Counted from the first letter of the stretch, positions 8,168-17,018 are shown. The stretch is 64,000 nucleotides of DNA from Paenibacillus donghaensis (GCF_002192415.1 NZ_CP021780.1:4774001-4838000), one strand, 5' to 3'. Notes: generated from the letters alone by a model not told the origin. Translations and numbers: made by a program.

Positions 8168-8236
8168 TGCTGAGCTTGGAAATTACCGCTCAGCTTGGAA
8201 ATCAAGCTGAGCATAGAGTCCACCGCTGAGCATAAA
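8168..8236. repeat. Cluster of GCTGAGC repeats with a perfect 10-bp hairpin
   Basis: The heptamer GCTGAGC or its complement GCTCAGC occurs four times. Two of them form a perfect stem at 8188-8212 (GCTCAGCTTG / CAAGCTGAGC, loop GAAAT). Function unknown; it sits between the lyase hairpin and the four-palindrome array. Confidence 0.6.
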
Positions 8237-8292
8237 GAACACTGTGACACTCGCCTCTCTTCCCGTTCATCCCGACATTCATCCTGCAGAGC

Positions 8293-8479
8293 AAATAGAT
8301 GCGAAAGTGCAACTAATTTCAGCCGGAACGTCAACCTGAGGCGAATAAGTGCGAAACTGCAACTAATTCCGAGTAAATCCCGCCTATATCGCTCAGAAAC
8401 CCGAAATAGATGCCTTTTTGCACTTATTTCCTCCAAAACGCAAAAATCAGGCCAATTAGATGCACTTTTGCAACTAAAT
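8293..8479. repeat. Four-palindrome array R1 (TGC-N6-GCA units)
   Basis: Four units of about 27 bp (8293-8319, 8343-8369, 8404-8430, 8454-8479) each have AATAAG/TTAG-like outer arms and a TGC-N6-GCA core. Core centres are at 8305.5, 8355.5, 8416.5 and 8466.5, i.e. spacings 50, 61 and 50 bp. The whole gap 8083-8634 has no convincing gene besides these repeats. Two further arrays with the same spacing are at 46497-46686 and 51567-51752. Confidence 0.85.
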
Positions 8480-8634
8480 CAATAGTGTTGTGTGCTCTCC
8501 AACTGGTCACCGCTGCTTCAGCGGCTTCCCCACATCTCCGTCTGTGCATAATGAGTTAATTCATGCTGATTATACCTGGACCTCGGCGCAAGATACATAA
8601 CAGCATAGCTGAAGTCCATGGGGTAATGTCGCTT

Positions 8635-8859
8635 TTATTGGACGAACAGTATTCTGTCTGCGGGCACCTCTTGCAAATGGAGAGTTGTACGATACCAGCC
8701 TTCACCGGTTTCATAGAGCGCTTCAGCGTTATAGATCAGCCAATCGTGAGGCAGGGTAACCGGCATCCAGTCCGTATTCGCTTCCACCTTCGCCAGTTCG
8801 GAATGAAGCGGCTGCTTGCTGAACTGCCAGCCTGAGCCCAGTTTTCTTTGTGTACTCAT
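8635..8859 (-). pseudogene. Truncated glycoside hydrolase family 2 (beta-galactosidase-type) gene remnant
   Basis: An ATG with an excellent AGGAGG site starts a 74-residue reading frame, with LGSGWQFSKQ, MPVTLPHDW and EGWYRTTLHL followed by a stop. This is the beginning of the sugar-binding domain of GH2 enzymes, which are normally 600-1000 residues, so more than 90% is missing. It follows the two sugar permeases by 50 bp and was presumably the last gene of that operon. Downstream on the same strand, about 8518-8600, another open stretch (reading YAVMYLAPRSRYNQHE) may be the tail of an unrelated gene brought next to it by the deletion. That part is not identifiable. Confidence 0.72.
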
Positions 8860-8909
8860 GAATAAGCTTCCTCCTGTTCATAGATTGCTGCATTCGATCA
8901 ATTAATGAA

Positions 8910-9788
8910 TTAACCTTTCAATGCTCCTACCATAACACCCTTCACGAAGTATTTCTGCAGGAAGGGATACAGCAGCAGAATCGGCGCTGTCGTCACGATG
9001 ATAGCCGCATATTTCAGGGTCTCGGCAACATCCCGGCTCTGAATCAGGGTTGTGGTTCCCAGCATGCTGGCATTGTCATTCTCCAGAATAATATTTCTAA
9101 CCACAAGCTGTATCGGAAAGAGCTGCTGATCCCGCAGGAAGATCATGGCGTTAAACCAGCTGTTCCAGTGGCCTACGCCATAATAGAGAATCAGCACAGC
9201 GACAACGGGCATGGATAGTGGGATGAAGATACGGAACAGAATCGTGAAATGGCCTGCGCCGTCCAGGAAGGCGGATTCCTCCAGCTCCTTGGGAATGGCC
9301 ATGAAATAGGTGCGCATGATAATCAGGTTAAAGGTGCTGACCGCCGTAGGCAGAATAAGCGACCATAGGGAGTCCAGCAGCCCGTAGGATTTGACGATCA
9401 GGAAGAATGGAACCAGTCCGCCCTGAAAGAACATCGTGAATACGATAAAGAACATAATCGGCTTCTGCAGCATGACCCCTTCCCGGGAAAGGAAGTAGGC
9501 TCCCAGAGAGGTAAGCGTCATATTGAAGCCAAGTCCCACTACTAGAATAAACAGCGTATTTTTGAAGCCTGACAGGATAGTAGGATTGCTAAGCACCGCT
9601 TTATAGCCCTCCAGGGAGAATCCCTGCGGCCACAGCAGGATGCCGTTGAACGATATCAGCTTGTTCCCCTCGCTTAAGGAAGAGAACAGAATATACAGCA
9701 TCGGGTACAGGGTTAATATAATCATAAGCACCATAACAACAACATTAAAAAAATCAAAAATCCGTTCGCCGAGCGATGGTTTAATCAT
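8910..9788 (-). CDS. Sugar ABC transporter permease, LplC type
   Basis: A 292-residue membrane permease of the carbohydrate-uptake (CUT1) group. It has six predicted helices, the EAA loop EESAFLDGAGHFTILFRIFI, and the C-terminal signature PFLQKYFVKGVMVGALKG shared by LplC/YtcP proteins. ATG 9788 follows GGGAGAGG; a GTG at 9809 is in frame but would overlap the preceding gene. It forms the heterodimeric pore with the LplB-type partner encoded 14 bp upstream. No ATPase gene is present, so a shared MsmX-like ATPase is expected. The substrate is unknown; the GH2 remnant suggests a galactoside or similar glycoside. Confidence 0.88.
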   Translation of the reverse strand: MIKPSLGERIFDFFNVVVMVLMIILTLYPMLYILFSSLSEGNKLISFNGILLWPQGFSLEGYKAVLSNPTILSGFKNTLFILVVGLGFNMTLTSLGAYFLSREGVMLQKPIMFFIVFTMFFQGGLVPFFLIVKSYGLLDSLWSLILPTAVSTFNLIIMRTYFMAIPKELEESAFLDGAGHFTILFRIFIPLSMPVVAVLILYYGVGHWNSWFNAMIFLRDQQLFPIQLVVRNIILENDNASMLGTTTLIQSRDVAETLKYAAIIVTTAPILLLYPFLQKYFVKGVMVGALKG

Positions 9789-9802
9789 AGATGTCCTCTC
9801 CC

Positions 9803-10711
9803 TTACCACAGACTGTTTTTACTTGCACGTTTACTGAAGGAATTGGCCAGCAGCAGGATGGTGAAGTTGATGACGGAGTTCAACAGCCCCACAGCCGCAC
9901 TGTAGCTGTAGCTGAATTCCAGAATCCCCTTGCGGTAAACATAGGTAGAGATGACATCCGCCGTCTCATAGATGCTGGCACTGTATAAGAGAATGATCTT
10001 CTCGAAGCCGACATTCATAATGTTGCCCAGCGACAAGATCAGCATGATCATAATAGTCGGTAGAATACCTGGAAGGGTTACGTGGCGGATCTGCTGCAGC
10101 TTGTTTGCCCCGTCCATTTTGGCAGCCTCATATTGCTGCTGGTCAATTCCGGTAATGGCTGCCAGATAAATAATGGTCCCCCAGCCGATCTGCTGCCAGA
10201 TTTCACTGATGATATAGATGGGACGGAAGGACTCGGGCTGCTGCAGGAAGGAGATCCGTTCACCGCCAAAAAAGGCTATAACATCATTAAGCAATCCATC
10301 GGATAAAGTGAAATAGCGAATGATCCCTGCTACAACCACCAGTGTAATAAAATGAGGCATATAGGTTATTGTCTGCGTAATCCGCCGGAAGATCGGACTC
10401 TTCAATTCATTCAGCAATAAGGCCAGAATGATCGGTGCGGGAAAACCGAGCAGCAGGTTAAAAAAACTCAGCAGCACCGTATTTTTGATTACCCTGAAAA
10501 AATAGATACTGGAGAAAAAATCCTCAAAATGCTTCAATCCGACCCAATCGCTGCCCAAGATGCCTTTGGCTGGAACAAATTGCTTAAAAGCAATGATCGT
10601 TCCATACAAAGGAACGTAGTGGAACAAAACATAATAAATCACCACGGGCAGAATCATCACATACAGCCATTTGTTGCGCAGTAAGTCTTTCCCCAATCTG
10701 GTTTTCAGCAT
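9803..10711 (-). CDS. Sugar ABC transporter permease, LplB type
   Basis: A 302-residue permease. It has the N-terminal helix LYVMILPVVIYYVLFHYVPLYG, the conserved GFPAPIILALLLNEL segment and the EAA loop EAAKMDGANKLQQIRHVTLP. These mark the LplB/YteP branch of CUT1 permeases that work with LplC partners and large lipoprotein receptors. The start ATG is preceded by AAAGGAGAG. It lies between the receptor gene and the LplC-type permease in one operon. A strong hairpin separates it from the receptor gene upstream. Confidence 0.88.
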   Translation of the reverse strand: MLKTRLGKDLLRNKWLYVMILPVVIYYVLFHYVPLYGTIIAFKQFVPAKGILGSDWVGLKHFEDFFSSIYFFRVIKNTVLLSFFNLLLGFPAPIILALLLNELKSPIFRRITQTITYMPHFITLVVVAGIIRYFTLSDGLLNDVIAFFGGERISFLQQPESFRPIYIISEIWQQIGWGTIIYLAAITGIDQQQYEAAKMDGANKLQQIRHVTLPGILPTIMIMLILSLGNIMNVGFEKIILLYSASIYETADVISTYVYRKGILEFSYSYSAAVGLLNSVINFTILLLANSFSKRASKNSLW

Positions 10712-10742
10712 GTAGTTCTCTCCTTTGCTGCAATACTTATAA

Positions 10743-10778
10743 CAGGGCCGCTCTCTGTAAGCTTATTTAGCGGCCCTG
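10743..10778 (-). promoter_or_regulatory. Intercistronic hairpin between receptor and permease genes
   Basis: A perfect 10-bp stem (CAGGGCCGCT / AGCGGCCCTG) with a 16-nt loop lies 11 bp after the receptor stop and before the permease. No U-run follows on the minus strand, so it may protect the receptor mRNA and keep receptor expression above that of the permeases. Confidence 0.65.
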
Positions 10779-10789
10779 CTATCTTTGTT

Positions 10790-12385
10790 CTAACGCTTCA
10801 TGTAACGCTCATAAGCTGCCTGCTGGATTTCCAGGACGCGTTCAATCCCCATATCTTTCATTTGCTGCACATATTCATCATAATTATCAACAGATTCGGT
10901 ACCCAGAATAATTTTGAGCTCAGCTTCCTTAACCAATGAGTTGATATCGTTCATAATACTGCTCATTTCATCCGCTTCATCAGCTGTAGGCGTGACTGGC
11001 GGAAGCAGATGGCTCTCATGGTTGGTCTTCTTCCAGATATCAATTGCCTTTGTCGTTTGCGGGTATTTGGCAGGCAGATTATTATCTTGCTGAATCATCG
11101 GGAAGTTGGTTCCGTGTGAGTATTTCATCATAACCTGGTCACTGCCAAGTCCCTCCGGATTTTTAACGACAAGGTCTGTATATACGGGTTTATCGTTCTC
11201 CAGCGTGTAGGTGGTGCCTCCGACGCCGAACGTATTCAGCATGCTTCCTTCTTTTGAATAGGCGTAGTCCAGCCAGCGCATGGCCGCTTCCACATTTTTG
11301 GTGGTGGAAGAGATCGCTGCGGAACTGGTGCCTGCATAAGCATTATCCAGCTGGCCGAACTCGGGAAGCTGGCCTTTGGCAGCCCCAGGATACGGAGCAG
11401 CTACGAAATTAGCGTCGGGATCAGTTTCCTGTGCAGCTGAATTGTACTTTTCAATATAGAACTGCCAGCCGATGGTTGCCCCGCTTACCTTCGAGGTCAT
11501 TTTCTTATCTACTGTTGCCGCATCAATGGAGGCGAAATCCTTGTCGATCAGCCCTTCCTTATACCACTGGTTCATTGTTTTCAGGTACTCTTTATAGCCA
11601 GGCTCCAGATAGCCGTACACTACTTTTCCATCGTTGATGTAGAAGTTCCCCATTACGCCAAAGGCCCCGGCGAAGCCTCCGGTGCGTTCTCCAAGAAACA
11701 TCGTGCGGAACGTTGCCGGAGCATCTGCATTGTTCTTCTCTTTAAAAGCGGTCAGCACCGTGTGCCATTCGTCAATCGTTTCGGGAATATCCAGCTTCAG
11801 CTCGTCAAGCCAGTCCTTACGGATGATGGGTCCCCCGTAGACTCGTCCCGCTTCGGAGCGGATGAAAGGGAATGCATAATAAGTCCCGTCATCCGTTTTG
11901 ATCATTTTATCAATTTCCGGGTGCTCCTGAAGGGATTTCTTCAGATTAGGGGCGTACTGGTCGATCAGGTCGTTCAGCTTCAAAATATAGCCTTGCTCCA
12001 CTGCTTTATCCGGACCTCCGGGATACTGCAGCCAGGTATTCAGAAAAATATCCGGCAGTTCCCCGGAAGCCAGCAGTAGACTGAATTTCTGGTCAGTCAT
12101 CGGTGTTCCGCCCAAATGCTTGATTGTAATTCCGGTGCGTTTTTCATATTCGTCATCTATGGGCATATGTTCCGGAGTTCCTCCCAACTGTTCATTCATA
12201 AAGGTCAGCTCTGGTCCGCCAGTTATCGGATAAGAGAATTCCGCGGCAGGGGTTTCCCCGGAAGGAGCAGTGGAAGCGCTCTCATTATTGCTGTTGGCAG
12301 AATTGCTGCAGCCGGCTGACAGCAGTGTGAGACTGAGCAGAACGACAACTGATTGGTGAATCTTGCTCTTGCTGAATGATTTCAT
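10790..12385 (-). CDS. Sugar ABC transporter substrate-binding lipoprotein (LplA-like)
   Basis: A 531-residue extracellular receptor. The signal peptide ends in the lipobox LLSAGC, followed by a Ser/Asn-rich linker (NSANSNNESASTAPS). The large two-lobed fold is of the LplA type, about 500-550 residues in this family, with segments such as EYEKRTGITIKHLGG and IIRKDWLDELKLDIPET. It binds an oligosaccharide outside the membrane. ATG 12385 is chosen over the adjacent TTG because GGAGG lies at better distance. It is first in the operon, downstream of the AraC-type sensor gene and a cre-like site. Confidence 0.87.
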   Translation of the reverse strand: MKSFSKSKIHQSVVVLLSLTLLSAGCSNSANSNNESASTAPSGETPAAEFSYPITGGPELTFMNEQLGGTPEHMPIDDEYEKRTGITIKHLGGTPMTDQKFSLLLASGELPDIFLNTWLQYPGGPDKAVEQGYILKLNDLIDQYAPNLKKSLQEHPEIDKMIKTDDGTYYAFPFIRSEAGRVYGGPIIRKDWLDELKLDIPETIDEWHTVLTAFKEKNNADAPATFRTMFLGERTGGFAGAFGVMGNFYINDGKVVYGYLEPGYKEYLKTMNQWYKEGLIDKDFASIDAATVDKKMTSKVSGATIGWQFYIEKYNSAAQETDPDANFVAAPYPGAAKGQLPEFGQLDNAYAGTSSAAISSTTKNVEAAMRWLDYAYSKEGSMLNTFGVGGTTYTLENDKPVYTDLVVKNPEGLGSDQVMMKYSHGTNFPMIQQDNNLPAKYPQTTKAIDIWKKTNHESHLLPPVTPTADEADEMSSIMNDINSLVKEAELKIILGTESVDNYDEYVQQMKDMGIERVLEIQQAAYERYMKR

Positions 12386-12440
12386 CAAAATTACGACCTC
12401 CGTTTAATATTTAATGTGGTGGTGACTTGTGCTTCTACAA

Positions 12441-12454
12441 TGTAAACGGATTCA
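12441..12454. promoter_or_regulatory. cre-like site upstream of the sugar receptor gene
   Basis: TGTAAACGGATTCA matches the CcpA consensus TGWNANCGNTNWCA in all but one fixed position. It lies 56 bp before the receptor start, so carbon catabolite control is plausible. Confidence 0.5.
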
Positions 12455-12501
12455 CTCCGACATAACAATGTTCATTATGCAAAATACATTGATCAAAACG
12501 C

Positions 12502-12540
12502 AAAAAGAAGATAAGCAATTTGTGCTTAATCTTCTTTTAC
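12502..12540 (-). terminator. Terminator of the sensor-regulator gene
   Basis: The minus strand carries AAAAGAAGAT...ATCTTCTTTTT arms with AGCA/TGCT inside and a T-rich tail, about 20 bp after the stop of the regulator. It separates the regulator transcript from the transporter operon. Confidence 0.65.
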
Positions 12541-12559
12541 AAAAAAATACCGGCTTTAT

Positions 12560-14848
12560 TTATTGCAGATTCTTATAACGTCCCGGAGTGATGCCTTCAT
12601 ATTTTTTGAACACGCGGATAAAGGCGCTGCTGCTGGAGAAACCCACACGGGACGAGATTTCTTCAATGGTAACGCCGTCCTGCAGCAGAAGCTTGGCCTC
12701 CGCAGTACGAATCCGGCTGATATAATCATGCAGACCCTGTCCGGTCTGTTCCTTGAATAACCGGGATACATATTGGGGAGTGATGCCGAAGTGGGCTCCA
12801 ATCATCGAAACACTCAGATTAGTATCTGCATACTGCTGCTCCACATACGCTGATACCTCCTCCCCGATCCCTGTATTCGATATTAACGTCAGCTTCTCGC
12901 TGGCCTTGCTGCAGGCCATTCGGATCAGCTCGGTCAGCTCCTGGCGGAATTCTCCGCGTGTGGAGCAGACTAATAATCGTTTCATTGGACGCCACTCATC
13001 CCTCAGCATAGATGATTTGGTGTCTTGTGGCACCGCCTTAATAATGGAGCTGGCCAGATCAATCATCGCATATCTCACTAATTCAATGGATACCTGGGAA
13101 CCGAATAACTGGGCCAGAATATCATCACCCATCACTGAGGCTTTCTCATACTCCCCACTTTTAATCAGGTTGATGAATACAACCTCATCATGGATGGACA
13201 GATAATAATCGCTTTCCTGCGGTTCAATGTCTCCATACCAGATCGACACATTTTCTTCGAGTACCAGCCGGTATTCCTGAGCCTCCAGTGCCTGGAGATA
13301 TCCCTGGTGAAGGCCGTTCAAGCCTGTATGGCGTTCACTTCCGGCCATCACAATCTGCAGACCGTATTTCCGGTCAATGAACTCCAGTGTTCTGGCAAGC
13401 GCCTCTTCAATATCCTCTTTCCAGCTGTCTGTGCGTTCGGCACTGATATTCATCACGGCTGCCAGCATTCCCTCAATCTCTGTGAAGCTTAACCCATGAT
13501 TCGGTCCGGTGAAATCCATAATAATATTGGATACGATGAAATTGGAAAGACTCGCCGAAGGTCCGCCTTCTGTCCCGGAATCGATGAAGAACAGCAGCAC
13601 CACGAAATCTTCCGATTCCCATTCGAAATGATGCAGCCTTGCCGCTTCCCCGGCGGTTAACCCATCTTCAACCTGTCCTTTGAGCAGACGGGATAAATAA
13701 TAGGTCTGCAGCACGCGAAGCTGTCTGAATTGCCGGCTGTTGCTATCGTCTCTTTCGCGGATGGTAGCCAGTGCGCTTTCTCTAATGAAGGAGAATTCAT
13801 CCAGCACCCGCTGTGTCTGCTCGTCCTTGGCGAAGGAGAACATATTCACCAATTCACGGACCGGATTATAGTTTTTGCGGGCAAAATACCAGATGACCCC
13901 GCCTCCGATCAAAAAGCAGATCAACAGCCCGAGCAGATTTAGATTGCGCAATTCGCGCGCTTTTTCCCAAAAAACGCTTGAAGGAAACACACTGATATAT
14001 TTCCAGTCTGTCGTGTCCGAATCGATAAAAGAAACCATATTCTCGGTCCCGGATAGATCCGGGAAAGAAGTTCCTGCGCTTTGACCGTCTTCCTTCGTGT
14101 AAGGCAAGGTTTGCACGCTGCCCGGAGCTTTGTTCTGAAACAGGATTTGATCGTTTTTGTCAACAATATACACATCACCATGATTGACCCAATCCACAGT
14201 TTGGAGCATATTTTTAATTTTGCTGCCATTCAGCGGCAGAATCAACGACCCTTTCCACCCCTGTTCCGCTCCTGCGCTTGAGAACGGCTTCATTAAGACA
14301 ACATTGGATTCCCAGCGCTTAAATTGAATAAAAGACAGCGGCTCCTTGCCATAGGCAGCCTCACCTTTTAACTGCTTGATCCAATCCTCATAAGGCATTC
14401 CGATCAGCTGGCGGTTGATATCATGGAAAGTACGACTGTCGGTATAGGTCTCATCCGTGAGAACCTTGTCCAGTCTGCTGGAATACAGGTACACTCCACT
14501 TACGAAATCATTGGTTGATTTATATTTGCTTAACTCCTGCCGGGTTGTGTAGATCTGAAAAGCTTGCGCCTCCTCCTGTGCGGGAGTCAGATTCAGGAAT
14601 TTGCTTACATCATTATGAATGGACAACTGCATCGCCATCTTCTCTGCCTGATTGATTTCACTGTCTACCATATTCTGCATCTGCTTAAGCATGGCATGCC
14701 CTGCCCGCTCAATCTCATATTCCACAATCTGTTTGGTCTGCAGATAGATGATAGCGCTAACAATTAGCGGAATAAGCATAATTACTGCATAGGAGACCAT
14801 CCATTTATAGGCTACGCTTCTGCTGAACATCAATCTGGTTTGCTTCAT
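12560..14848 (-). CDS. Membrane-anchored sensor with C-terminal AraC-type DNA-binding domain
   Basis: A 762-residue one-component regulator. TM1 spans about residues 15-37 (WMVSYAVIMLIPLIVSAIIY) and an extracellular sensor of roughly 270 residues follows. TM2 lies near residues 300-320 (LLGLLICFLIGGGVIWYFA), then a cytoplasmic linker and an AraC helix-turn-helix pair in the last 100 residues (LSVSMIGAHFGITPQYVSRL; IEEISSRVGFSSSSAFIRVF). Proteins of this design in Paenibacillus usually control the adjacent sugar ABC operon, here the genes at 8910-12385. GGAGGGG precedes the ATG. The ligand cannot be inferred. Confidence 0.86.
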   Translation of the reverse strand: MKQTRLMFSRSVAYKWMVSYAVIMLIPLIVSAIIYLQTKQIVEYEIERAGHAMLKQMQNMVDSEINQAEKMAMQLSIHNDVSKFLNLTPAQEEAQAFQIYTTRQELSKYKSTNDFVSGVYLYSSRLDKVLTDETYTDSRTFHDINRQLIGMPYEDWIKQLKGEAAYGKEPLSFIQFKRWESNVVLMKPFSSAGAEQGWKGSLILPLNGSKIKNMLQTVDWVNHGDVYIVDKNDQILFQNKAPGSVQTLPYTKEDGQSAGTSFPDLSGTENMVSFIDSDTTDWKYISVFPSSVFWEKARELRNLNLLGLLICFLIGGGVIWYFARKNYNPVRELVNMFSFAKDEQTQRVLDEFSFIRESALATIRERDDSNSRQFRQLRVLQTYYLSRLLKGQVEDGLTAGEAARLHHFEWESEDFVVLLFFIDSGTEGGPSASLSNFIVSNIIMDFTGPNHGLSFTEIEGMLAAVMNISAERTDSWKEDIEEALARTLEFIDRKYGLQIVMAGSERHTGLNGLHQGYLQALEAQEYRLVLEENVSIWYGDIEPQESDYYLSIHDEVVFINLIKSGEYEKASVMGDDILAQLFGSQVSIELVRYAMIDLASSIIKAVPQDTKSSMLRDEWRPMKRLLVCSTRGEFRQELTELIRMACSKASEKLTLISNTGIGEEVSAYVEQQYADTNLSVSMIGAHFGITPQYVSRLFKEQTGQGLHDYISRIRTAEAKLLLQDGVTIEEISSRVGFSSSSAFIRVFKKYEGITPGRYKNLQ

Positions 14849-14965
14849 CTTGTGCGTTCCCCTCCAGTGGCTTGCCCCTATAATTTCTAGAATTCAACTA
14901 TATGACAGAAGTGGCCTGGAGGGCAATCTACAATATGAACCAGATTGATCCTATGCAAACTAGTG

Positions 14966-15760
14966 CTATACGACCTGAAATACCGGCTGGTCTTTAATAA
15001 AATGCACAGGCAGCCCAGGATAAGCTGCCGACAGCCGCTCTGCCAGAAGCTTCATGCCGGGCGTTTCACTCTCTGCATGGCCTAACATAATCAGCGCTTT
15101 ATTGTTCCCTTGGCGGGCGGCATCCCTGACATATTCCGGAGTTTCCCATTCGGGGCCTTCACCCGCTATAATTAAATCCAGGTTATCTTGTTCATACAAG
15201 GGAATCGCAGCCGCTCCGCTCCCCCTATACCCCACCAGTATTCCCACTCTTGCGCATGAAACAGACAGCTTTCCCGCTATTCGTACATAAGGAATGTGAA
15301 GCTTCCGTTTCACATAGGCCGCAACCGCTTCGGCTTCCATGACAGGAATTGTCAGAATGGATACCTCCGTCCGATGCTCGGTAACATAGGATTGCCATTC
15401 CAGCTCGTGCAGGAGACCTTCCATAATCCCGTCCGGCTTGGACCGGTGCAGGCCATCATGGAAACGGTAGATCCCCAGCCCCGCATTTGCAATCAAATTG
15501 GCTTTTTGCCTGTATACAGAATCATGTTCCAGCCATTCCTGATGGTCCTGGTGGCTGAAATATACCCCTTCATGCGTAATGATAAAATTGGCACCCAGGG
15601 CAAGCGCCTGCTCTATCACATGCTGTGAAGCGGAGAAGGCCGTGACAATGCCCCGCACCTCCATCTGCGGGCTTCCTGGCTTCAGCCTATCCACGGTTTG
15701 GGCGGGCATAGGGATTCCAGCTGTTAATTGATCTATGATAAGTTTAGGGGTAATGATCAT
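14966..15760 (-). CDS. NIF3-like dinuclear metal-binding protein
   Basis: A 264-residue protein of the NIF3/DUF34 family. It has the family metal ligands in FIITHEGVYFS (His), YRFHDGLHRS (His/Asp) and the C-terminal GHAESETPGMKLLAERL (His, Glu), which together build a two-metal centre. Related proteins are often annotated as GTP cyclohydrolase 1 type 2, but their biochemical role is not settled. It starts 18 bp after the stop of the dehydrogenase with AGGAGA before the ATG, so the two are co-transcribed. This pairing suggests a role connected to the dehydrogenase product or to repair of a metabolite. Confidence 0.82.
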   Translation of the reverse strand: MIITPKLIIDQLTAGIPMPAQTVDRLKPGSPQMEVRGIVTAFSASQHVIEQALALGANFIITHEGVYFSHQDHQEWLEHDSVYRQKANLIANAGLGIYRFHDGLHRSKPDGIMEGLLHELEWQSYVTEHRTEVSILTIPVMEAEAVAAYVKRKLHIPYVRIAGKLSVSCARVGILVGYRGSGAAAIPLYEQDNLDLIIAGEGPEWETPEYVRDAARQGNNKALIMLGHAESETPGMKLLAERLSAAYPGLPVHFIKDQPVFQVV

Positions 15761-15778
15761 AGTTCTCTCCTGTCCGCT

Positions 15779-16870
15779 CTATTCATTGGGATATACAATA
15801 ACCTTCAGGCTGCCGCTCTTGTTATGGATCGCACGCTCCAATGCTTCACGTGTCTCTGCCAGCGGATAACGGTCTGTAATCAACACGCTGGAATCCACAT
15901 TCTCCGAAGCCAGAAATTCAACCCCCTTCGAATAAGTATTGGCATAACGGAATATACCATAGATATCGATTTCACTATCTGCAATAAAAGGCACATCGAG
16001 TGGAATCTGGTCTTGTGCCGGCAGGCCTATAATCGCCAGTCTTCCTCCGCGGCGCAAGGAGTAAAGTGCGGATTGAAGCGCCTGCGGGCTGCCAGCAGTC
16101 TCCCAGGCGACGTCAACCCCAGCACCATCAGTCCATTGTCTGATGGCCTCCAGTGCGTCTTCATTCCTGATATTAACCGCATGGGTCGCCCCGAGACGCA
16201 TAGCTGCCTGCAGTCTGACTTCTTCAAGATCGGTAACCATAATCCGGGCTGCTCCATAGGACTTGGCAGCTGCAACGGCCATGAGCCCGACAGGCCCCAT
16301 CCCCATAATCGCCACTGTCTCACCTGCCTGCAGCCGGGTGCGCTTGGCCGCATGGATACCTACTGAGAACGGTTCATTCAGAGCCGCTTCCTCATAAGAC
16401 AAATGGTCGGGAATCCGGAACACCATATCCTCACGAATGGCCAGGTATTGAACGAAAGCCCCGTCTACCGGCGGGGTTGCGAGGAACTGCACGTCAGGAC
16501 ACAGATTGTATCTCCCGGCCTTGCAGGCCCGGCAATGTCCGCAGGTGACTCCCGGTTCTACCGCAACACGGTCACCTATGGAGGCTTGTGTTACCTTGTC
16601 ACCTATGGCAACGATGAGGCCGGCACATTCGTGTCCAAGAATAATCGGCTGCTCCACGATGAATCGTCCAACCCGTCCATGCTCATAATAATGCAGATCG
16701 GAGCCGCACACGCCAACAGCCATGATCTTCACGAGCACCTCGTGATCGCCAACCTGTGGCACCGGCAATTCCCTGATTTCGATACTCCCCGGTTTAGGCA
16801 TAACTGCGGCTCTCATAGTCAAAGGAAGCTTGCCGCTTACGCTCAGAGCGGCTTGTGTGTATTTATTCAT
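15779..16870 (-). CDS. Zinc-dependent polyol/sorbitol-type dehydrogenase (MDR family)
   Basis: A 363-residue medium-chain dehydrogenase. Catalytic zinc ligands are in GVCGSDLHYYEHGR (Cys) and GHECAG (His, Glu). The structural zinc site is the four-Cys lobe CGHCRACKAGRYNLC, and the nucleotide-binding motif is GMGPVGLMA. The overall pattern matches sorbitol/xylitol dehydrogenases (GutB), which oxidise polyols to ketoses with NAD. ATG 16870 with GAGAGGAGA is preferred; the frame extends to 16900. It is followed by the NIF3-like gene. The substrate is not proven. Confidence 0.85.
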   Translation of the reverse strand: MNKYTQAALSVSGKLPLTMRAAVMPKPGSIEIRELPVPQVGDHEVLVKIMAVGVCGSDLHYYEHGRVGRFIVEQPIILGHECAGLIVAIGDKVTQASIGDRVAVEPGVTCGHCRACKAGRYNLCPDVQFLATPPVDGAFVQYLAIREDMVFRIPDHLSYEEAALNEPFSVGIHAAKRTRLQAGETVAIMGMGPVGLMAVAAAKSYGAARIMVTDLEEVRLQAAMRLGATHAVNIRNEDALEAIRQWTDGAGVDVAWETAGSPQALQSALYSLRRGGRLAIIGLPAQDQIPLDVPFIADSEIDIYGIFRYANTYSKGVEFLASENVDSSVLITDRYPLAETREALERAIHNKSGSLKVIVYPNE

Positions 16871-17018
16871 ATCTGTTCTCCTCTCATCATTTAAGCCCAT
16901 ACGTAAGGGTTATGGTTCATCCTAACACGGGTTTGCGAAACGGGGACATTGTCAAATCAAGCGAAATTTTACCCAAATCAAGCCGGGAATCATTCATCAA
17001 CAAAGTTTCAAATAATAA

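Noticed and set aside
8293..8479. CRISPR-like short repeat array
   Set aside because: Units are imperfect palindromes in four copies with unequal spacing (50/61/50), not identical direct repeats; no cas genes and no leader are nearby.
8195..8485. 96-codon plus-strand frame and its 100-codon minus counterpart across array R1
   Set aside because: Both translate the repeat array and GCTGAGC cluster; no ribosome site, and the peptide is repeat-derived.
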